Counted from the first letter of the stretch, positions 33,399 to 43,385 are shown. The stretch is DNA of 64,000 nucleotides from UTCHB3 sp008363265 (GCA_045863055.1 BTUW01000007.1:62001-126000); one strand, 5' to 3'. Program-made: numbers and translations. The notes: generated by a model from the sequence alone, not told the origin.

Positions 33399-34175
33399 AT
33401 GAAGACAAAGATAGATATCGCGAGGAACTGGTTACCGAGATATACCGGAACACCACTCGAGAAGTTCGGGAAATATATCCTCCTGACAAATTTTCATAAT
33501 TATGTTGAGCAGTTCGCCGAAAGGTTTAATTGTGAGATAGAGGGAACCGGCCGTCCGATGCAGACGGCGACGAACAGTGACGGACTGACGATCATCAACT
33601 TCGGTATCGGCTCGGCAAATGCCGCTACTATAATGGATCTGCTGACAGCCGTTGAGCCCAAAGGGGTTCTTTTTCTGGGTAAATGCGGCGGACTGAAGAG
33701 ATCGACTGAACTTGGCCATTTCATCCTTCCGATAGCGGCGATCAGGGGAGAGGGAACGAGTAACGATTATGCCCTCCCCGAAGTGCCGGCACTTCCCTCA
33801 TTCAAACTTCACAAGTTCGTTTCAGAAATGATCGTAGACCGCGACCTCGAGTACCGCACCGGGGTTATCTACACCACCAACAGACGACTCTGGGAGTGGG
33901 ATGACGATTTTAAGGATTACCTGAAAGAAACCAACGCGATAGCGATCGATATGGAAACGGCCACGCTTTTTACTGTCGGGTTCGTAAACCAGATACCGCG
34001 CGGCGCGCTTCTGCTTGTGTCTGATGTGCCGATGATCCCCGAGGGGGTAAAGACGGAGGAATCTGACAAGGAGGTAACGCGGAAGTTCGCGGCACTTCAC
34101 CTTGAGATCGGGATCGAAGCGATGACGGAAATCGAGAAAAAAGGGGAGCAGATAAAACATTTTACATATCATTAG
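33399..34175 (+). CDS. AMP nucleosidase-like phosphorylase family enzyme
   Basis: From ATG 33399 the protein is 258 residues; an in-frame TTG four codons earlier lacks support. It belongs to the nucleoside phosphorylase fold and resembles the short Bacteroidota AMP nucleosidase type, which would split AMP into adenine and ribose 5-phosphate. Visible landmarks are INFGIGSANAATIMDLL (~66-82), FLGKCGGLKR (~92-101), TTNRRLWEWD and the purine-binding IAIDMETATLFTVGF (~183-197). It lacks the N-terminal regulatory domain of E. coli Amn. It may serve purine salvage, as does the phosphorylase at 46524. The precise substrate is inferred. Confidence 0.82.
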   Translation: MKTKIDIARNWLPRYTGTPLEKFGKYILLTNFHNYVEQFAERFNCEIEGTGRPMQTATNSDGLTIINFGIGSANAATIMDLLTAVEPKGVLFLGKCGGLKRSTELGHFILPIAAIRGEGTSNDYALPEVPALPSFKLHKFVSEMIVDRDLEYRTGVIYTTNRRLWEWDDDFKDYLKETNAIAIDMETATLFTVGFVNQIPRGALLLVSDVPMIPEGVKTEESDKEVTRKFAALHLEIGIEAMTEIEKKGEQIKHFTYH

Positions 34176-34187
34176 CCGGCCCGTTAA

Positions 34188-35285
34188 ATGATATCTGTTT
34201 TACAGGATAACAGGCAGAAATTCTACTGGATACTGCAACTGGCAGGATGGGGAGGTTACGGCTTTCTTAACTTTCTGATCCTCTTTTCGGTCAGATCCGA
34301 AAGTCCCAAGCCTGAGCGGCTCGATACATTGATGCTTATCGTTGTCCCAAGTCTGATAGTAACCGGCATCGGTGTGACGCACCTATTCAGGTTCGTGATC
34401 AAGCGGTATGAATGGCTCGATCTTGAGCTGAAGGCGATTGCCCCGAGGCTATTGTTGGGAGCGATAACAAGCGCGGCACTGATCTTCACGATCATCTCAA
34501 TCCCGTTGCTGATAACCGGCATGCCTAAAGACAGGCTTCTTTCGGCACCTAATATTATGATCAATCTGATCAACCTCTCGATCATCGTGCTTTTGTGGAC
34601 GATAATCTACTTCGCGGTGCATTTCTTCGAGAATTATCAGAAGGTTGAGATAGAGCGTTTCATCTGGGAAGCGGCGGTTAAGGACTTTGAGCTTAAGACA
34701 CTCAAATCGCAGCTTAACCCCCACTTCATGTTCAACGCCATGAACGGCATCAGGGCACTGATCGAGGAAGACCCGGCAAAGGCGAAGAAATCGATCACGC
34801 AGCTTTCGAACATTTTCCGTTACTCGCTTAATGTTGAGCGAAGTGAGACCGTTCCGCTTGAGGATGAGATAAGAACGGTAAACGATTATCTCTCGCTCGA
34901 ACATGTCAGGTACGAAGAGAGACTCACGTATACAGTGGACATAGAGCCATCGGTAAATTTTGTTCCGATCCCGCCAATGATGGTGCAGACACTGGTGGAG
35001 AACGGGATCAAGCATGGTGTTTCAAAACTTCCCAAGGGGGGGGAGGTTACCGTGACCGCGCGCAGGGAAAATGATGATCTGATTTTAATAATCACCAATT
35101 CAGGTAATCTTGATGAGCAATTGATGGCGGATTCAAAGGGGTTCGGACTCGCGAATACCAGACACCGCCTTTCGCTGCTTTATGGCGACAAGGCTTCTTT
35201 CAGCATCAGGAACTGTGACGGCATGGTGAAAGCAGAAATAATAATCCCAACCGGAGGAATAGAAAATGAAAGCTATTATAGTTGA
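34188..35285 (+). CDS. LytS-type membrane sensor histidine kinase
   Basis: A 365-residue kinase of the LytS/YehU family. The N-terminal half has about four membrane helices (roughly 14-32, 45-65, 83-107 and 122-146). A coiled linker leads to the phospho-accepting LKSQLNPHFMFNAMNGIRAL with His179, and the HATPase has VQTLVENGIKHGV and GFGLANTRHRL. It should autophosphorylate and pass phosphate to the LytTR regulator that follows. Its end overlaps that gene by 20 bases, a strong sign of a paired system. The ligand is unknown. Confidence 0.93.
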   Translation: MISVLQDNRQKFYWILQLAGWGGYGFLNFLILFSVRSESPKPERLDTLMLIVVPSLIVTGIGVTHLFRFVIKRYEWLDLELKAIAPRLLLGAITSAALIFTIISIPLLITGMPKDRLLSAPNIMINLINLSIIVLLWTIIYFAVHFFENYQKVEIERFIWEAAVKDFELKTLKSQLNPHFMFNAMNGIRALIEEDPAKAKKSITQLSNIFRYSLNVERSETVPLEDEIRTVNDYLSLEHVRYEERLTYTVDIEPSVNFVPIPPMMVQTLVENGIKHGVSKLPKGGEVTVTARRENDDLILIITNSGNLDEQLMADSKGFGLANTRHRLSLLYGDKASFSIRNCDGMVKAEIIIPTGGIENESYYS

Positions 35286-35991
35286 TGATGAACGTCTCGC
35301 GCGAAACGAATTACGGAGGCTTCTCTCGGAATTTGCTGAAGTTGAGATCGTGGATGAAGCCGCGAATGTGGATGAAGGGGTTGAAAAAATACGTCAGCAC
35401 GATCCCGATGTGGTGTTCCTCGATATTCAGATGCCCGGAAAGACGGGGTTCGATCTTCTGGAGGAGCTCGACCGCGCGCCAAGGGTTATCTTCACCACGG
35501 CTTACGATGAATACGCGATAAAGGCTTTCGAGTTCAACGCTCTCGACTATCTTCTTAAGCCGGTGGAACCAGCGCGGCTTGCGGATGCGATCAAGAAGAT
35601 AAAGCTGGAGAAGAAGGAAGATGAAGAACTTGAGCAGAAATTAACCGGCAAACAGCTGAAGGCCGATGATCAGGTGTTTGTGAAGGATGGCGACCGCTGC
35701 TGGTTCGTTAAACTTGAAGAGGTAAGACTTTTTGAGTCGGAAGGAAACTACGTAAGACTCTTCTTCCGTGATCAGAAACCGCTTATTCTGAAGACCCTCA
35801 ACTATCTTGACGAGAGACTCGATGTAAGAACCTTCTTTCGTGCCAACAGGAAGCATATAATCAACCTGAAGTACATTGAGAACATTGAGCCCTGGCTAAA
35901 CGGTGGCCTGCTCGTGAAGATGAAAGACGGCAAAAAGGTTGAAGTCTCCCGCAGACAGTCGATAAAGTTTAAGGAGATGCTCTCTTTATAG
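35266..35991 (+). CDS. LytTR-family response regulator
   Basis: A 241-residue regulator. The receiver (1-~120) has IIVDDERLARNELRRLL, phospho-acceptor Asp53 in VVFLDIQMPG, and the FTTAYDEYAIKAFEFNALDY loop typical of LytTR regulators. A LytTR DNA-binding domain follows (~140-241): SEGNYVRLFF, TLNYLDERLD and FFRANRKHIINLKYIENIEP. It probably acts as a promoter-binding activator controlled by the overlapping LytS-type kinase. It is followed by palindrome TCCGCCGCGGCGGA and a strong terminator. Confidence 0.95.
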   Translation: MKAIIVDDERLARNELRRLLSEFAEVEIVDEAANVDEGVEKIRQHDPDVVFLDIQMPGKTGFDLLEELDRAPRVIFTTAYDEYAIKAFEFNALDYLLKPVEPARLADAIKKIKLEKKEDEELEQKLTGKQLKADDQVFVKDGDRCWFVKLEEVRLFESEGNYVRLFFRDQKPLILKTLNYLDERLDVRTFFRANRKHIINLKYIENIEPWLNGGLLVKMKDGKKVEVSRRQSIKFKEMLSL

Positions 35992-35998
35992 TGTGGAG

Positions 35999-36012
35999 TC
36001 CGCCGCGGCGGA
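35999..36012. repeat. Palindrome TCCGCCGCGGCGGA, copy 2
   Basis: Identical to the copies at 7273 and 53468. It lies 8 bases after the LytTR gene stop. Confidence 0.7.
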
Positions 36013-36033
36013 TTAGTTTAGAGTGTAGAGAAA

Positions 36034-36067
36034 AAGGATGCGGACCGAAGTCCGCATCCTTTTTTTG
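36034..36067. terminator. Strong bidirectional terminator
   Basis: A perfect 12-bp stem (AAGGATGCGGAC with GTCCGCATCCTT) around a CGAA loop has A and T runs on either side. It serves the convergent LytTR and alpha-2-macroglobulin genes. Confidence 0.9.
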
Positions 36068-36072
36068 TTTAA

Positions 36073-39000
36073 TTATTTGGGGAGTATCCTGAAGAGGGTT
36101 TTGTTGCCGAAACCTCTGATCTCGGGGTAGTACATCAGCCCTGCATAGCTTGATTCTGAAGTGTAGAATCCCGGTAACTGGGCTCTCAGGATGTAGGTGA
36201 ATTCCATCTCCTGAGGGGCATAGGTTACGAAGAAGGTTATCTTCGAGTCACGTATCTCCTTGTCGGCATAGAACCAGTTCCAGTAACCGGGCCAATAGCC
36301 TGTGTGGTTCTGCTCACCCTCGATGTTGTAGAGGTGATCATCCTTCACCAATTCATAACCGGCCGGCAGCATGTCTTCAACCATCATATACTGATCATCG
36401 GTTCTGTTCGTCTTCACTTTAAGTTTTACCAGCAGCATGTCACCGGGGAAGACCTTGTCGTGCGCTGCCTTGCGGTAAATGATGCTGTTGCCCGACCTGA
36501 CTTCATTCAGTTTGAAGACCTCTTTTGTGACGTTGAACCTGTTCTCCTTTACGAAAGAGAGATCGGGGTAATAGAGGTCGGATTCAGCTCCCGCGTACAA
36601 CATTCCTTTCCCTTTTTTCACGATCTTGATCGTATTCTTACCGTGTATCAACGGGAACACGGAATGCGAAAGTTTGATGTTCGCATCCGCGGGATAGAGG
36701 TTTGTCTTGTCGAATGATACCTTTCTGACCGATCGTCCGTTCACGAAAACTTCGGCGGTATAGTCAGGATCAAGTTCGTTGGTCATGGTGACATAATCAG
36801 TAAGGGCGAAAACGGCAGTGGCTGTCTGAAGTGTCGAGTGCCAGCCGTGCCCCTTCTGCTCCCGGATGAGAGTACGCATTGCCTTGAATATCTTCGAAGA
36901 ATCATCACCGGCGGCGATCATAAGTTTGAGGGCGAACGCGGTGGCCTGAACCTTGTCGTTCTGCCAAGTGTAGTAATTGTCGCGCCCCCAGTGGATGAAA
37001 TTCTGGTCTTCCACAGCTTGCTTCATCAGGCGATCCAGTACCGCCTTGGCGGTTACTTTTTCAGCGATATTGCTGTATGTAAGCCCGAGAAGCGCGGAGG
37101 AATAGGAACTGAGGGAGTCTGCAAGCAGTTCATCGGTCAGTTTGGTAAAGTCGGCATTTTTCTTTGCCGTTGGTTCAACCGAGGAGTAAACCCACGCGAT
37201 ATATGCAGCCGTAACACGGTCGATATTTTTCTCTTTCAACAGCCTGGTGAGGGCCTCCTTCCCGCGCTGGTAGACTCCGGCATCCACCTTGTATCCGAGT
37301 TTAATGGCCATATCGAGTCCGTAAACCACATATGCTGTCATGTACGGATTCACGGGATCATTCTTCCACCAGCCCCATCCCCCCTGTGAATTCTGGAAGT
37401 CGTAGAGCCGTGCAAGTCCCTTGTCGATCACTTCAGGAAGTTTTTCAAGTGTCGCAGAACTGACCTTTACCCCGAGTTTATTGAGGGCATTTGAAGTGAT
37501 CAGAGCCGGGAGGAACCTGCTCATTGTCTGTTCAACGCAGCCATAAGGATAGTCGACCAGGCCGTCGAGTGAGTTCAGCAGAGAGGTGGCGAGAGTCGGA
37601 CTGACCGCAAGCGAGAGGCTTACAGTTTTCAAATTCACTCCGGCCGGAATGATGAACTCCATAGTCTTTTCGGTCTCATTACCCTGAATAACCGTATTAA
37701 GATAATTTGTTGCTTTCACACCGACAGGAATTACGGGGACGCTGATCCTCATCGCGTCAGACTCTTTGCTTGAGATCGCCTCAACGTACAGTTCGCTGTT
37801 GAAACCGGCGAACGGCACGGCGGTCTTGATCTCGACAGTGGCCACACCCTTCGATGGGATCAGTGCCTCGAACGAGTCGATGGTCTTCTTCGATACAGTG
37901 ACACCTTTTACTTCAAACGAAACCGGAAGAAGATTATTGAAAGAGAACTTCACCTTTGTGTTCGCGTCGGTGCTCAGATAGTTGTGAATATTCGCGATCA
38001 CGGTAGTGGTATCGGCCTCCTTGAAGAACCGTGGGGTTTCCAGCCGGACAAGGAGGTTTTTGGTGGCGATCACGTTGTTGATGGTTTCACCCGTTTGGGT
38101 GTCTTTGGTGATCACTCTGACAGTTGACCTCCAGGAGGTCAGGTTGTCAGGGAGGTCAAAAGAAATGCTGGCTTCACCACTTCCGTCAGTAACTATCGCA
38201 GGGTTCCAATATGTGGCATCCACAAAGTTCTCGCGAACCTTCAGTTCTTCTCCTGATTCTTCCGGTGGTGATGGGGCACTTTCCTTGCCAATACCGTCTT
38301 TCGTGGCGAAATCCTCACTTCTTGCCACGGCACCGAGTCCTCCCGCGAGGTTGCCGGAGAGATAGTACTCCATCTCATCCTTGTACGGTTCCATGTAAAT
38401 TTCTTCGGCAATGGTCTTTCCTTCGGCTACATAAACCCGTTTCAAAGGATAAACAATATTGTACAACACGAAGCAGATGTCATATTCACCGGCAGGGAGG
38501 TTGGTGAATCTGGTGAAGTTGACTCCGTCCCACCTCTCTTTCCTGATCAGAGTGCCGTTGGTTATCAGGAGCTGGAACCGTTCATCGGCCTCCAAAAGTT
38601 CGTCGAACTTCAGTTTGATCTCGATAGAGGATTTACCTGATTGTGGGCCTCCCGGTTTGTAGTCGGTATCCATGAGTGAGACCGGGCGGCTCATCGACTG
38701 TCCGTATTTCCCTTCGAGCGATCCGGTGGTTTGGGTATAGTACCACTCCTCGGGGTAGAATGAGTCGTAGAGTGAAGGGGTGTGATCCGGCTTGATGGCG
38801 TAAATTGCTTCATCCACCGTACCGAATGAGAGTTGTGCTCCTTTAACCGGCTTCCCGTTGTTGTTTGTCACTTTAACCGTGAAACCTGCTTCCTCGCCCG
38901 GTTTGAACTGCTGTTTTGAGGGAGTTATCTCAACATTCAGTTTCGCGGCATCGTTGATTATTCCGACCTTCTTGCTGGCAATAATGGTTTTCGACATGAC

Positions 39001-41001
39001 CGCGCCGGCGAAGGCGATGTTAACGCCGGGTGACCAACTCTTCCCGGCTACGATTTCGAACTCAGCGTAACCGTCGGCTATTTTGATCTTTTGAGCCTTA
39101 AAGATCGAATTCTGTTCGACAGTGATGACGCCTTCTTTCGGATCACCGGGGGCGTAAAGCATAACTTTCATTGTCTCACCGGGGAGGTAAGCCTCCTTAT
39201 CGGTGAAAATCTGCGCCTCCTGGTTGTTGTCCCACCAGTACCATGATGGTCTGCCGCTGAAACAGTTGAAAGAGGTTTGTGCTATCGTGGTTCTTCCGTT
39301 CGAGCCCCGTGCTGTAATTATAATATTGTAAGACCCTTCCGATTCCGGCTTATAGGCGAGTCTTCCCACACCCCGGGCATCGGTCTTGATCTCCGATTTA
39401 AATACTGTCTCAGTAAGGGGCTGGTTATTTATATACTTGGTTCTGTTTATGATAACCGCCACTTCCCTTTCGAGGGGTGTCAGATCAAGCGACCATGCAT
39501 TGGCGGTGATGGTTACCTCTTCGCCCGGTTTTGCGAACCAGCGGCTTGTGCCGGCGGTGAGGAGAAGATCAGTGACCGCTACATTGACGGATGAAGAACC
39601 CTTGATCTCTCTGAGTGATGCATCAGTAACACTCGCCTCGAATGTGTAAGTATAACTTTCGGTGGTATCATTACCGGTCGGGAAACTGAATGACCATGTG
39701 CCATCAGCGTTCAGTTGACCAGTGAGTTCCTTGATATAGTCGTAGTTACCCCAGTCGAAGTCGTACCACGACTTGTAATACCAGGCGTATTCGCTGCCAA
39801 GCCACCAGGGGACACGGTACGGTTTTCTAAGAACACGAACCTTGACAGTACCGCCTGCGACGGGCTGGCCGAAGTAGTAACCGGCTTTAACTGTTCCTTT
39901 AACCTGATCGCCGTTGAAGTAGGAGCCTTTATCGAACGCCACTTCAACCTTGTATTCCGGTTTTTTATACTCCTCAAGAGTGAAGTAGCCCGAAAACCAG
40001 TTTTCCTTTAATCGCGCGGTTATGTAATAGGTGCCCGGTTTCGAGGCGGGTGAAGTCTGCAGGGTTGACCAGAATGATCCGTACTCATCGAGAGTAAACT
40101 CGTTTTTTGACACTTCGGTACCCGAGGGGTCGGTTATAGTTACAGAGACTTTTTCGTTCGAGGGTACACCCATTTCCCCATCCTGCCGGAAACGGATAAC
40201 TCCTTTGTAGCTCACGGCGGCGCCGGGGCGGTAGACAGGCTGATTTGTATAGATCGAGGAGTAATAGCGGATGCCGCCGCCTTCCTCGAAAAAGATGTAT
40301 GGATCGCTGAAAACAAGTTCGCCGTCGACCATTGATGTGATAAGGCTTGGCTTTTCCGGATCCTGTTTTAATCCGTTCATTTTGAAGAGGGTCAGCCCGT
40401 CGGTACCGGGTTTCTCTTCGCCGAGTTTTTGTCCACCCGCGTAGAAAGACGTGGAGGAGGGAGTAAGTATCTCGCCCGTCATAGCATCCGTGGTGAACGT
40501 AAGGAGGTTGTTCTGCCCTTTTTTAGTGATCATCATCTTCGAGGAAACATAAACGGGCAGCCAGGCAACCTTCCCGGAATTGATCGCTCTGATGACATAT
40601 ATACCGGGCTTTTCAAACACACCGGCAGATATCTTCAGTGCATCATAGTAGTAGTTGGCACTGGGAGTGATCGCCCGGTTAAAGTCCCTTACCTTCTCCA
40701 TGAACTGGAGGTATGTTCCTTCTTTCCGCCAGATATCGAAGCGGCCGTAGGTGCGGGCCGCGAGGTATTCACTTATGAATTCGAACTCGTTCGAGACTCT
40801 GTAAACCGAGAACTGAAAATTCTCATCCTCAGTGTTGTTGATCACCTGGAAATAAACCGTGTCTCCCGGTTTGAACTGCCCGTTGGCGAGCATGCGGAAT
40901 GTTGCAACATCGGCCTGGGTGTTGCCGGATCTGAAGCCCGCGAAGGCTCCGAATGCAATGATTATGGCTGCCAAAAGAGGCAAGAACTTGTTTCGGGACA
41001 T
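36073..41001 (-). CDS. Alpha-2-macroglobulin family protein with thioester
   Basis: A 1642-residue exported protein: a signal segment (NKFLPLLAAIIIAFGAFAG), serial macroglobulin-like beta domains, then the A2M core (YWNPAIVTDGSGEASISFDL, DNLTSWRSTVRVIT). The thioester site is YPYGCVEQTMSRFLPALI with Cys1155 and Gln1158, so the protease-trapping thioester is intact. The alpha-helical toroid follows (SQGGWGWWKNDPVNPYMTAY). Such proteins trap attacking proteases in the periplasm. No lipobox was seen, and no pbpC gene sits next to it as in Proteobacteria. It is divergent from rlpA. Confidence 0.94.
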   Translation of the reverse strand: MSRNKFLPLLAAIIIAFGAFAGFRSGNTQADVATFRMLANGQFKPGDTVYFQVINNTEDENFQFSVYRVSNEFEFISEYLAARTYGRFDIWRKEGTYLQFMEKVRDFNRAITPSANYYYDALKISAGVFEKPGIYVIRAINSGKVAWLPVYVSSKMMITKKGQNNLLTFTTDAMTGEILTPSSTSFYAGGQKLGEEKPGTDGLTLFKMNGLKQDPEKPSLITSMVDGELVFSDPYIFFEEGGGIRYYSSIYTNQPVYRPGAAVSYKGVIRFRQDGEMGVPSNEKVSVTITDPSGTEVSKNEFTLDEYGSFWSTLQTSPASKPGTYYITARLKENWFSGYFTLEEYKKPEYKVEVAFDKGSYFNGDQVKGTVKAGYYFGQPVAGGTVKVRVLRKPYRVPWWLGSEYAWYYKSWYDFDWGNYDYIKELTGQLNADGTWSFSFPTGNDTTESYTYTFEASVTDASLREIKGSSSVNVAVTDLLLTAGTSRWFAKPGEEVTITANAWSLDLTPLEREVAVIINRTKYINNQPLTETVFKSEIKTDARGVGRLAYKPESEGSYNIIITARGSNGRTTIAQTSFNCFSGRPSWYWWDNNQEAQIFTDKEAYLPGETMKVMLYAPGDPKEGVITVEQNSIFKAQKIKIADGYAEFEIVAGKSWSPGVNIAFAGAVMSKTIIASKKVGIINDAAKLNVEITPSKQQFKPGEEAGFTVKVTNNNGKPVKGAQLSFGTVDEAIYAIKPDHTPSLYDSFYPEEWYYTQTTGSLEGKYGQSMSRPVSLMDTDYKPGGPQSGKSSIEIKLKFDELLEADERFQLLITNGTLIRKERWDGVNFTRFTNLPAGEYDICFVLYNIVYPLKRVYVAEGKTIAEEIYMEPYKDEMEYYLSGNLAGGLGAVARSEDFATKDGIGKESAPSPPEESGEELKVRENFVDATYWNPAIVTDGSGEASISFDLPDNLTSWRSTVRVITKDTQTGETINNVIATKNLLVRLETPRFFKEADTTTVIANIHNYLSTDANTKVKFSFNNLLPVSFEVKGVTVSKKTIDSFEALIPSKGVATVEIKTAVPFAGFNSELYVEAISSKESDAMRISVPVIPVGVKATNYLNTVIQGNETEKTMEFIIPAGVNLKTVSLSLAVSPTLATSLLNSLDGLVDYPYGCVEQTMSRFLPALITSNALNKLGVKVSSATLEKLPEVIDKGLARLYDFQNSQGGWGWWKNDPVNPYMTAYVVYGLDMAIKLGYKVDAGVYQRGKEALTRLLKEKNIDRVTAAYIAWVYSSVEPTAKKNADFTKLTDELLADSLSSYSSALLGLTYSNIAEKVTAKAVLDRLMKQAVEDQNFIHWGRDNYYTWQNDKVQATAFALKLMIAAGDDSSKIFKAMRTLIREQKGHGWHSTLQTATAVFALTDYVTMTNELDPDYTAEVFVNGRSVRKVSFDKTNLYPADANIKLSHSVFPLIHGKNTIKIVKKGKGMLYAGAESDLYYPDLSFVKENRFNVTKEVFKLNEVRSGNSIIYRKAAHDKVFPGDMLLVKLKVKTNRTDDQYMMVEDMLPAGYELVKDDHLYNIEGEQNHTGYWPGYWNWFYADKEIRDSKITFFVTYAPQEMEFTYILRAQLPGFYTSESSYAGLMYYPEIRGFGNKTLFRILPK

Positions 41002-41301
41002 TTTTCTCTCGCGATTAATTTCCGGTTATACTCTCTCGAGCACAAATTTGTGCCCGAAAAATAGTTAAAAAACTCGAGAATTAGGTGTAACAACAAATTA
41101 GAGACACACCTTCAGGGGATTTAGAGGAACATCACTAACTATTTGTAAATAAACAAGTTAGAGGGAGAGTCAGACAGGGGTTGAAGAAAACCGACTATTC
41201 AACTAAAAAAGTCGGATATTCAGGAAGCTTGAAAACGGGGGAAAAATGAAGTTTTTTTCTTTCAAGGGGGGACCGGGGCGAGTAAGTTTCGATCATAAAA
41301 A
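41002..41301. other. Divergent spacer between the macroglobulin gene and rlpA
   Basis: This 300-bp AT-rich spacer must hold both promoters. A CCGACT...AGTCGG inverted pair lies near 41190-41216, and a G-rich stretch (GGGGGGACCGGGGCGAG) lies about 30 bases before rlpA. No riboswitch class could be assigned. Confidence 0.4.
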
Positions 41302-41826
41302 ATGTTCATTTACAAAATGAGGTTAAGCTTGAGCAAAGCACTGAAATCATTCTTGTTTGTATTGCTCTTGATTTTAACCGGCTTTAGTGTTGAAAATCCG
41401 AAAGCAAAAGCTGATGAATCTTCCCTTAAGAACAACCCCGCAAAGACATCAAAGTCAGCGGAGATCGTAAGGAAATATTCATCAATTCTTGAATTCTCAG
41501 AACCAAGGAACGGAAAAGTAACATGGTACGGTCCCGGCTTTCACGGCAGAAAAACTGCGAGCGGGGCAATCTACAATATGGAAGCTTACACAGCAGCGCA
41601 CAGAACACTTCCATTCGGCACCATGTTAAGGGTAACCAACAAGGCTAACGGCAAGTCGGTAATAGTTACAGTGACCGACAGGGGTCCGGGTCACAGATCA
41701 CTGGAACTCGACCTTTCAAAAGCCGCCGCGCGTTCGATCGATATGCTCAACGCGGGTGTAGCCAACGTCTCGATAGAGACAGTAAAAGTAAATGGATTCA
41801 ACACACCGGTTCTATCAACTTATTGA
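41302..41826 (+). CDS. rlpA: RlpA-like septal ring lytic transglycosylase
   Basis: This 174-residue protein has an N-terminal signal or membrane segment (ALKSFLFVLLLILTGFSV) and a double-psi beta-barrel domain (~70-172) of RlpA type: KVTWYGPGFHGRKTASGAIY, AAHRTLPFGTMLRVTNKANG, VTVTDRGPGH and LDLSKAAARSIDML. This family cleaves peptidoglycan strands lacking stem peptides, often at the septum. The SPOR domain of longer RlpA proteins is absent. ATG 41302 or the in-frame ATG at 41317 could be the start; neither has a clear ribosome site. A strong terminator follows. Confidence 0.9.
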   Translation: MFIYKMRLSLSKALKSFLFVLLLILTGFSVENPKAKADESSLKNNPAKTSKSAEIVRKYSSILEFSEPRNGKVTWYGPGFHGRKTASGAIYNMEAYTAAHRTLPFGTMLRVTNKANGKSVIVTVTDRGPGHRSLELDLSKAAARSIDMLNAGVANVSIETVKVNGFNTPVLSTY

Positions 41827-41838
41827 CAGACAAGAAAA

Positions 41839-41870
41839 AAGGCTGTCCCGACGCGGGACAGCCTTTTTTG
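41839..41870. terminator. Bidirectional terminator after rlpA
   Basis: The stem AAGGCTGTCCCG pairs with CGGGACAGCCTT around an ACG loop and is flanked by A and T runs. It lies between the convergent rlpA and endonuclease genes. Confidence 0.9.
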
Positions 41871-41893
41871 TTTTAAACTCTGACCAGTATTCG

Positions 41894-43300
41894 TTACTTC
41901 AAAAGGAGGAGTTTGTTCATCTTAACAAACCCGCCTGCTTCCATTCTGTAAAAATAGACCCCGCTCGAGAGCAGCTCCCCGTTAAACCCGGCTGAATAGC
42001 TTCCGGCATCCTTCACTTCATCTACCAGTTCCGCCACTTCGTTACCGGTGGAATCGAATACTTTCAAGGATACATGGACGTTCGCGGGAATCCGGTAATT
42101 GATGACCGTTGACGGATTGAAGGGATTCGGGAAATTCTGATCGAGCCTGTAACCCGCCACACTGCTCTCATCCTCCTGAACACCGGTGGTGCCGCTTGTG
42201 ACAAAACTTACAGTCGTGTCATTCATAAGGATACCGTTGATGCTCTTGAGTCCTGAGATCAGCAGGGAATACTGCGTACCGCCGGCGAGCAGGGAAAAAC
42301 CGAGGCGTAGCTTCGAAACATCGTTCCCGACACCCCACTCGACCGAGACAGGTGAGCCGACACCATTACTGCATACAAAGTTTACCGGATCAACCGCTAC
42401 GGTTGAATCGATATATCTTGAAAGATCGATGACGACCGCATTTGTTTCAGGGAGCACCTTCACCACCTGTGGTTTCATCTCGGTCTGCCAGATCTCGGCC
42501 GCAAACTCGGGATGGTCGATGAACGGATTCCTGTTCTTTTGATACACAAATATCGCATTGTTTCTGTTGATCTCCTTTGTACTCACGGTGTCTTTAATAT
42601 GCCACGAATAGAGCAGGTTAGCATACCATGGAAGCAAGTTGGATTTATTGGTTGCGGGACTTGTGGAGAAACCATTGTCTTCGAGGTAGTACCTTACCGA
42701 CATGTACATCATCGATCTTGCCAGATCGCCTTTATAGGCATCGATCGGTTCAAATACTGTGGAAGTGTATCCGGGGAAGGAGCAGCTCCCCACTTTGCTG
42801 CCGTTCGATGATGTCCATGTTGCCGTTGCGACAGTTCCAAACGGATAATTGCTTCTTCTGTTGTTCACGTAGCCGTCGGTCGGATACATGTGGAAGAGGT
42901 CTGAGCGCGCGGGATTTGTAGAACCGAGCCAGCTGTCGGGCCAGGAGTGTTCCCTGTTATAGCAGTCGCCTTCGCCAGAATAATTGCCGCACTTCTTTAA
43001 ACCGTGTATATAAAGGTAGGCGGGAGTTCCGCCGGGTCTGTCAGAATAGATATCCCAAACATTGTTCGTGCCGGGTCTTGAATCTGTCGAGGGAAACGCG
43101 GTATACAGTCCATCATAACTGATCACGGTGTGACCCTTTATAATGTTGTGAAGAGCGGTTCTGAGTGCGTTTCCATAAAGTTTGTAAGCGTTTTGATAAT
43201 AGTCCACTTCGGTGTTTTGAGCCTGAAGTGCAGACCACCCTAAGGTGAAGGAGAGGAATAACACGGTTATGACGGAAGAGAGGGAGCTTCTTTTTTTCAT
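41894..43300 (-). CDS. Secreted endonuclease I family protein with T9SS sorting domain
   Basis: From ATG 43300 the protein is 468 residues with a signal peptide (ending ...LGWSALQAQ); the open frame runs 36 codons further upstream without signal character. The nuclease domain (~25-270) has YDGLYTAFPSTDSRPG and the EndA/Vvn-type catalytic segment CYNREHSWPDSW, with a DLFHMYPTDGYVNNRRSNYP follow-up. These enzymes cut DNA and RNA nonspecifically with a metal ion. A beta domain and the T9SS tail (RLDQNFPNPFNPSTVINYRI) follow, so it is exported, probably to scavenge nucleic acids. It lies downstream of pta on the same strand. Confidence 0.92.
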   Translation of the reverse strand: MKKRSSLSSVITVLFLSFTLGWSALQAQNTEVDYYQNAYKLYGNALRTALHNIIKGHTVISYDGLYTAFPSTDSRPGTNNVWDIYSDRPGGTPAYLYIHGLKKCGNYSGEGDCYNREHSWPDSWLGSTNPARSDLFHMYPTDGYVNNRRSNYPFGTVATATWTSSNGSKVGSCSFPGYTSTVFEPIDAYKGDLARSMMYMSVRYYLEDNGFSTSPATNKSNLLPWYANLLYSWHIKDTVSTKEINRNNAIFVYQKNRNPFIDHPEFAAEIWQTEMKPQVVKVLPETNAVVIDLSRYIDSTVAVDPVNFVCSNGVGSPVSVEWGVGNDVSKLRLGFSLLAGGTQYSLLISGLKSINGILMNDTTVSFVTSGTTGVQEDESSVAGYRLDQNFPNPFNPSTVINYRIPANVHVSLKVFDSTGNEVAELVDEVKDAGSYSAGFNGELLSSGVYFYRMEAGGFVKMNKLLLLK

Positions 43301-43385
43301 CAATCGATGACTTTCAAAAAATGACACAGTTGACTGTGCCGGTGGATTGGGGGAATCAGTTATTTGTTTACCGGTCAAGATAGAG

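Noticed and set aside
41200..41301. G-rich stretch before rlpA considered as a c-di-AMP riboswitch
   Set aside because: Such riboswitches precede rlpA in some phyla, but the conserved paired core could not be recognised here; only a GGGGGGACC-like piece matches loosely.
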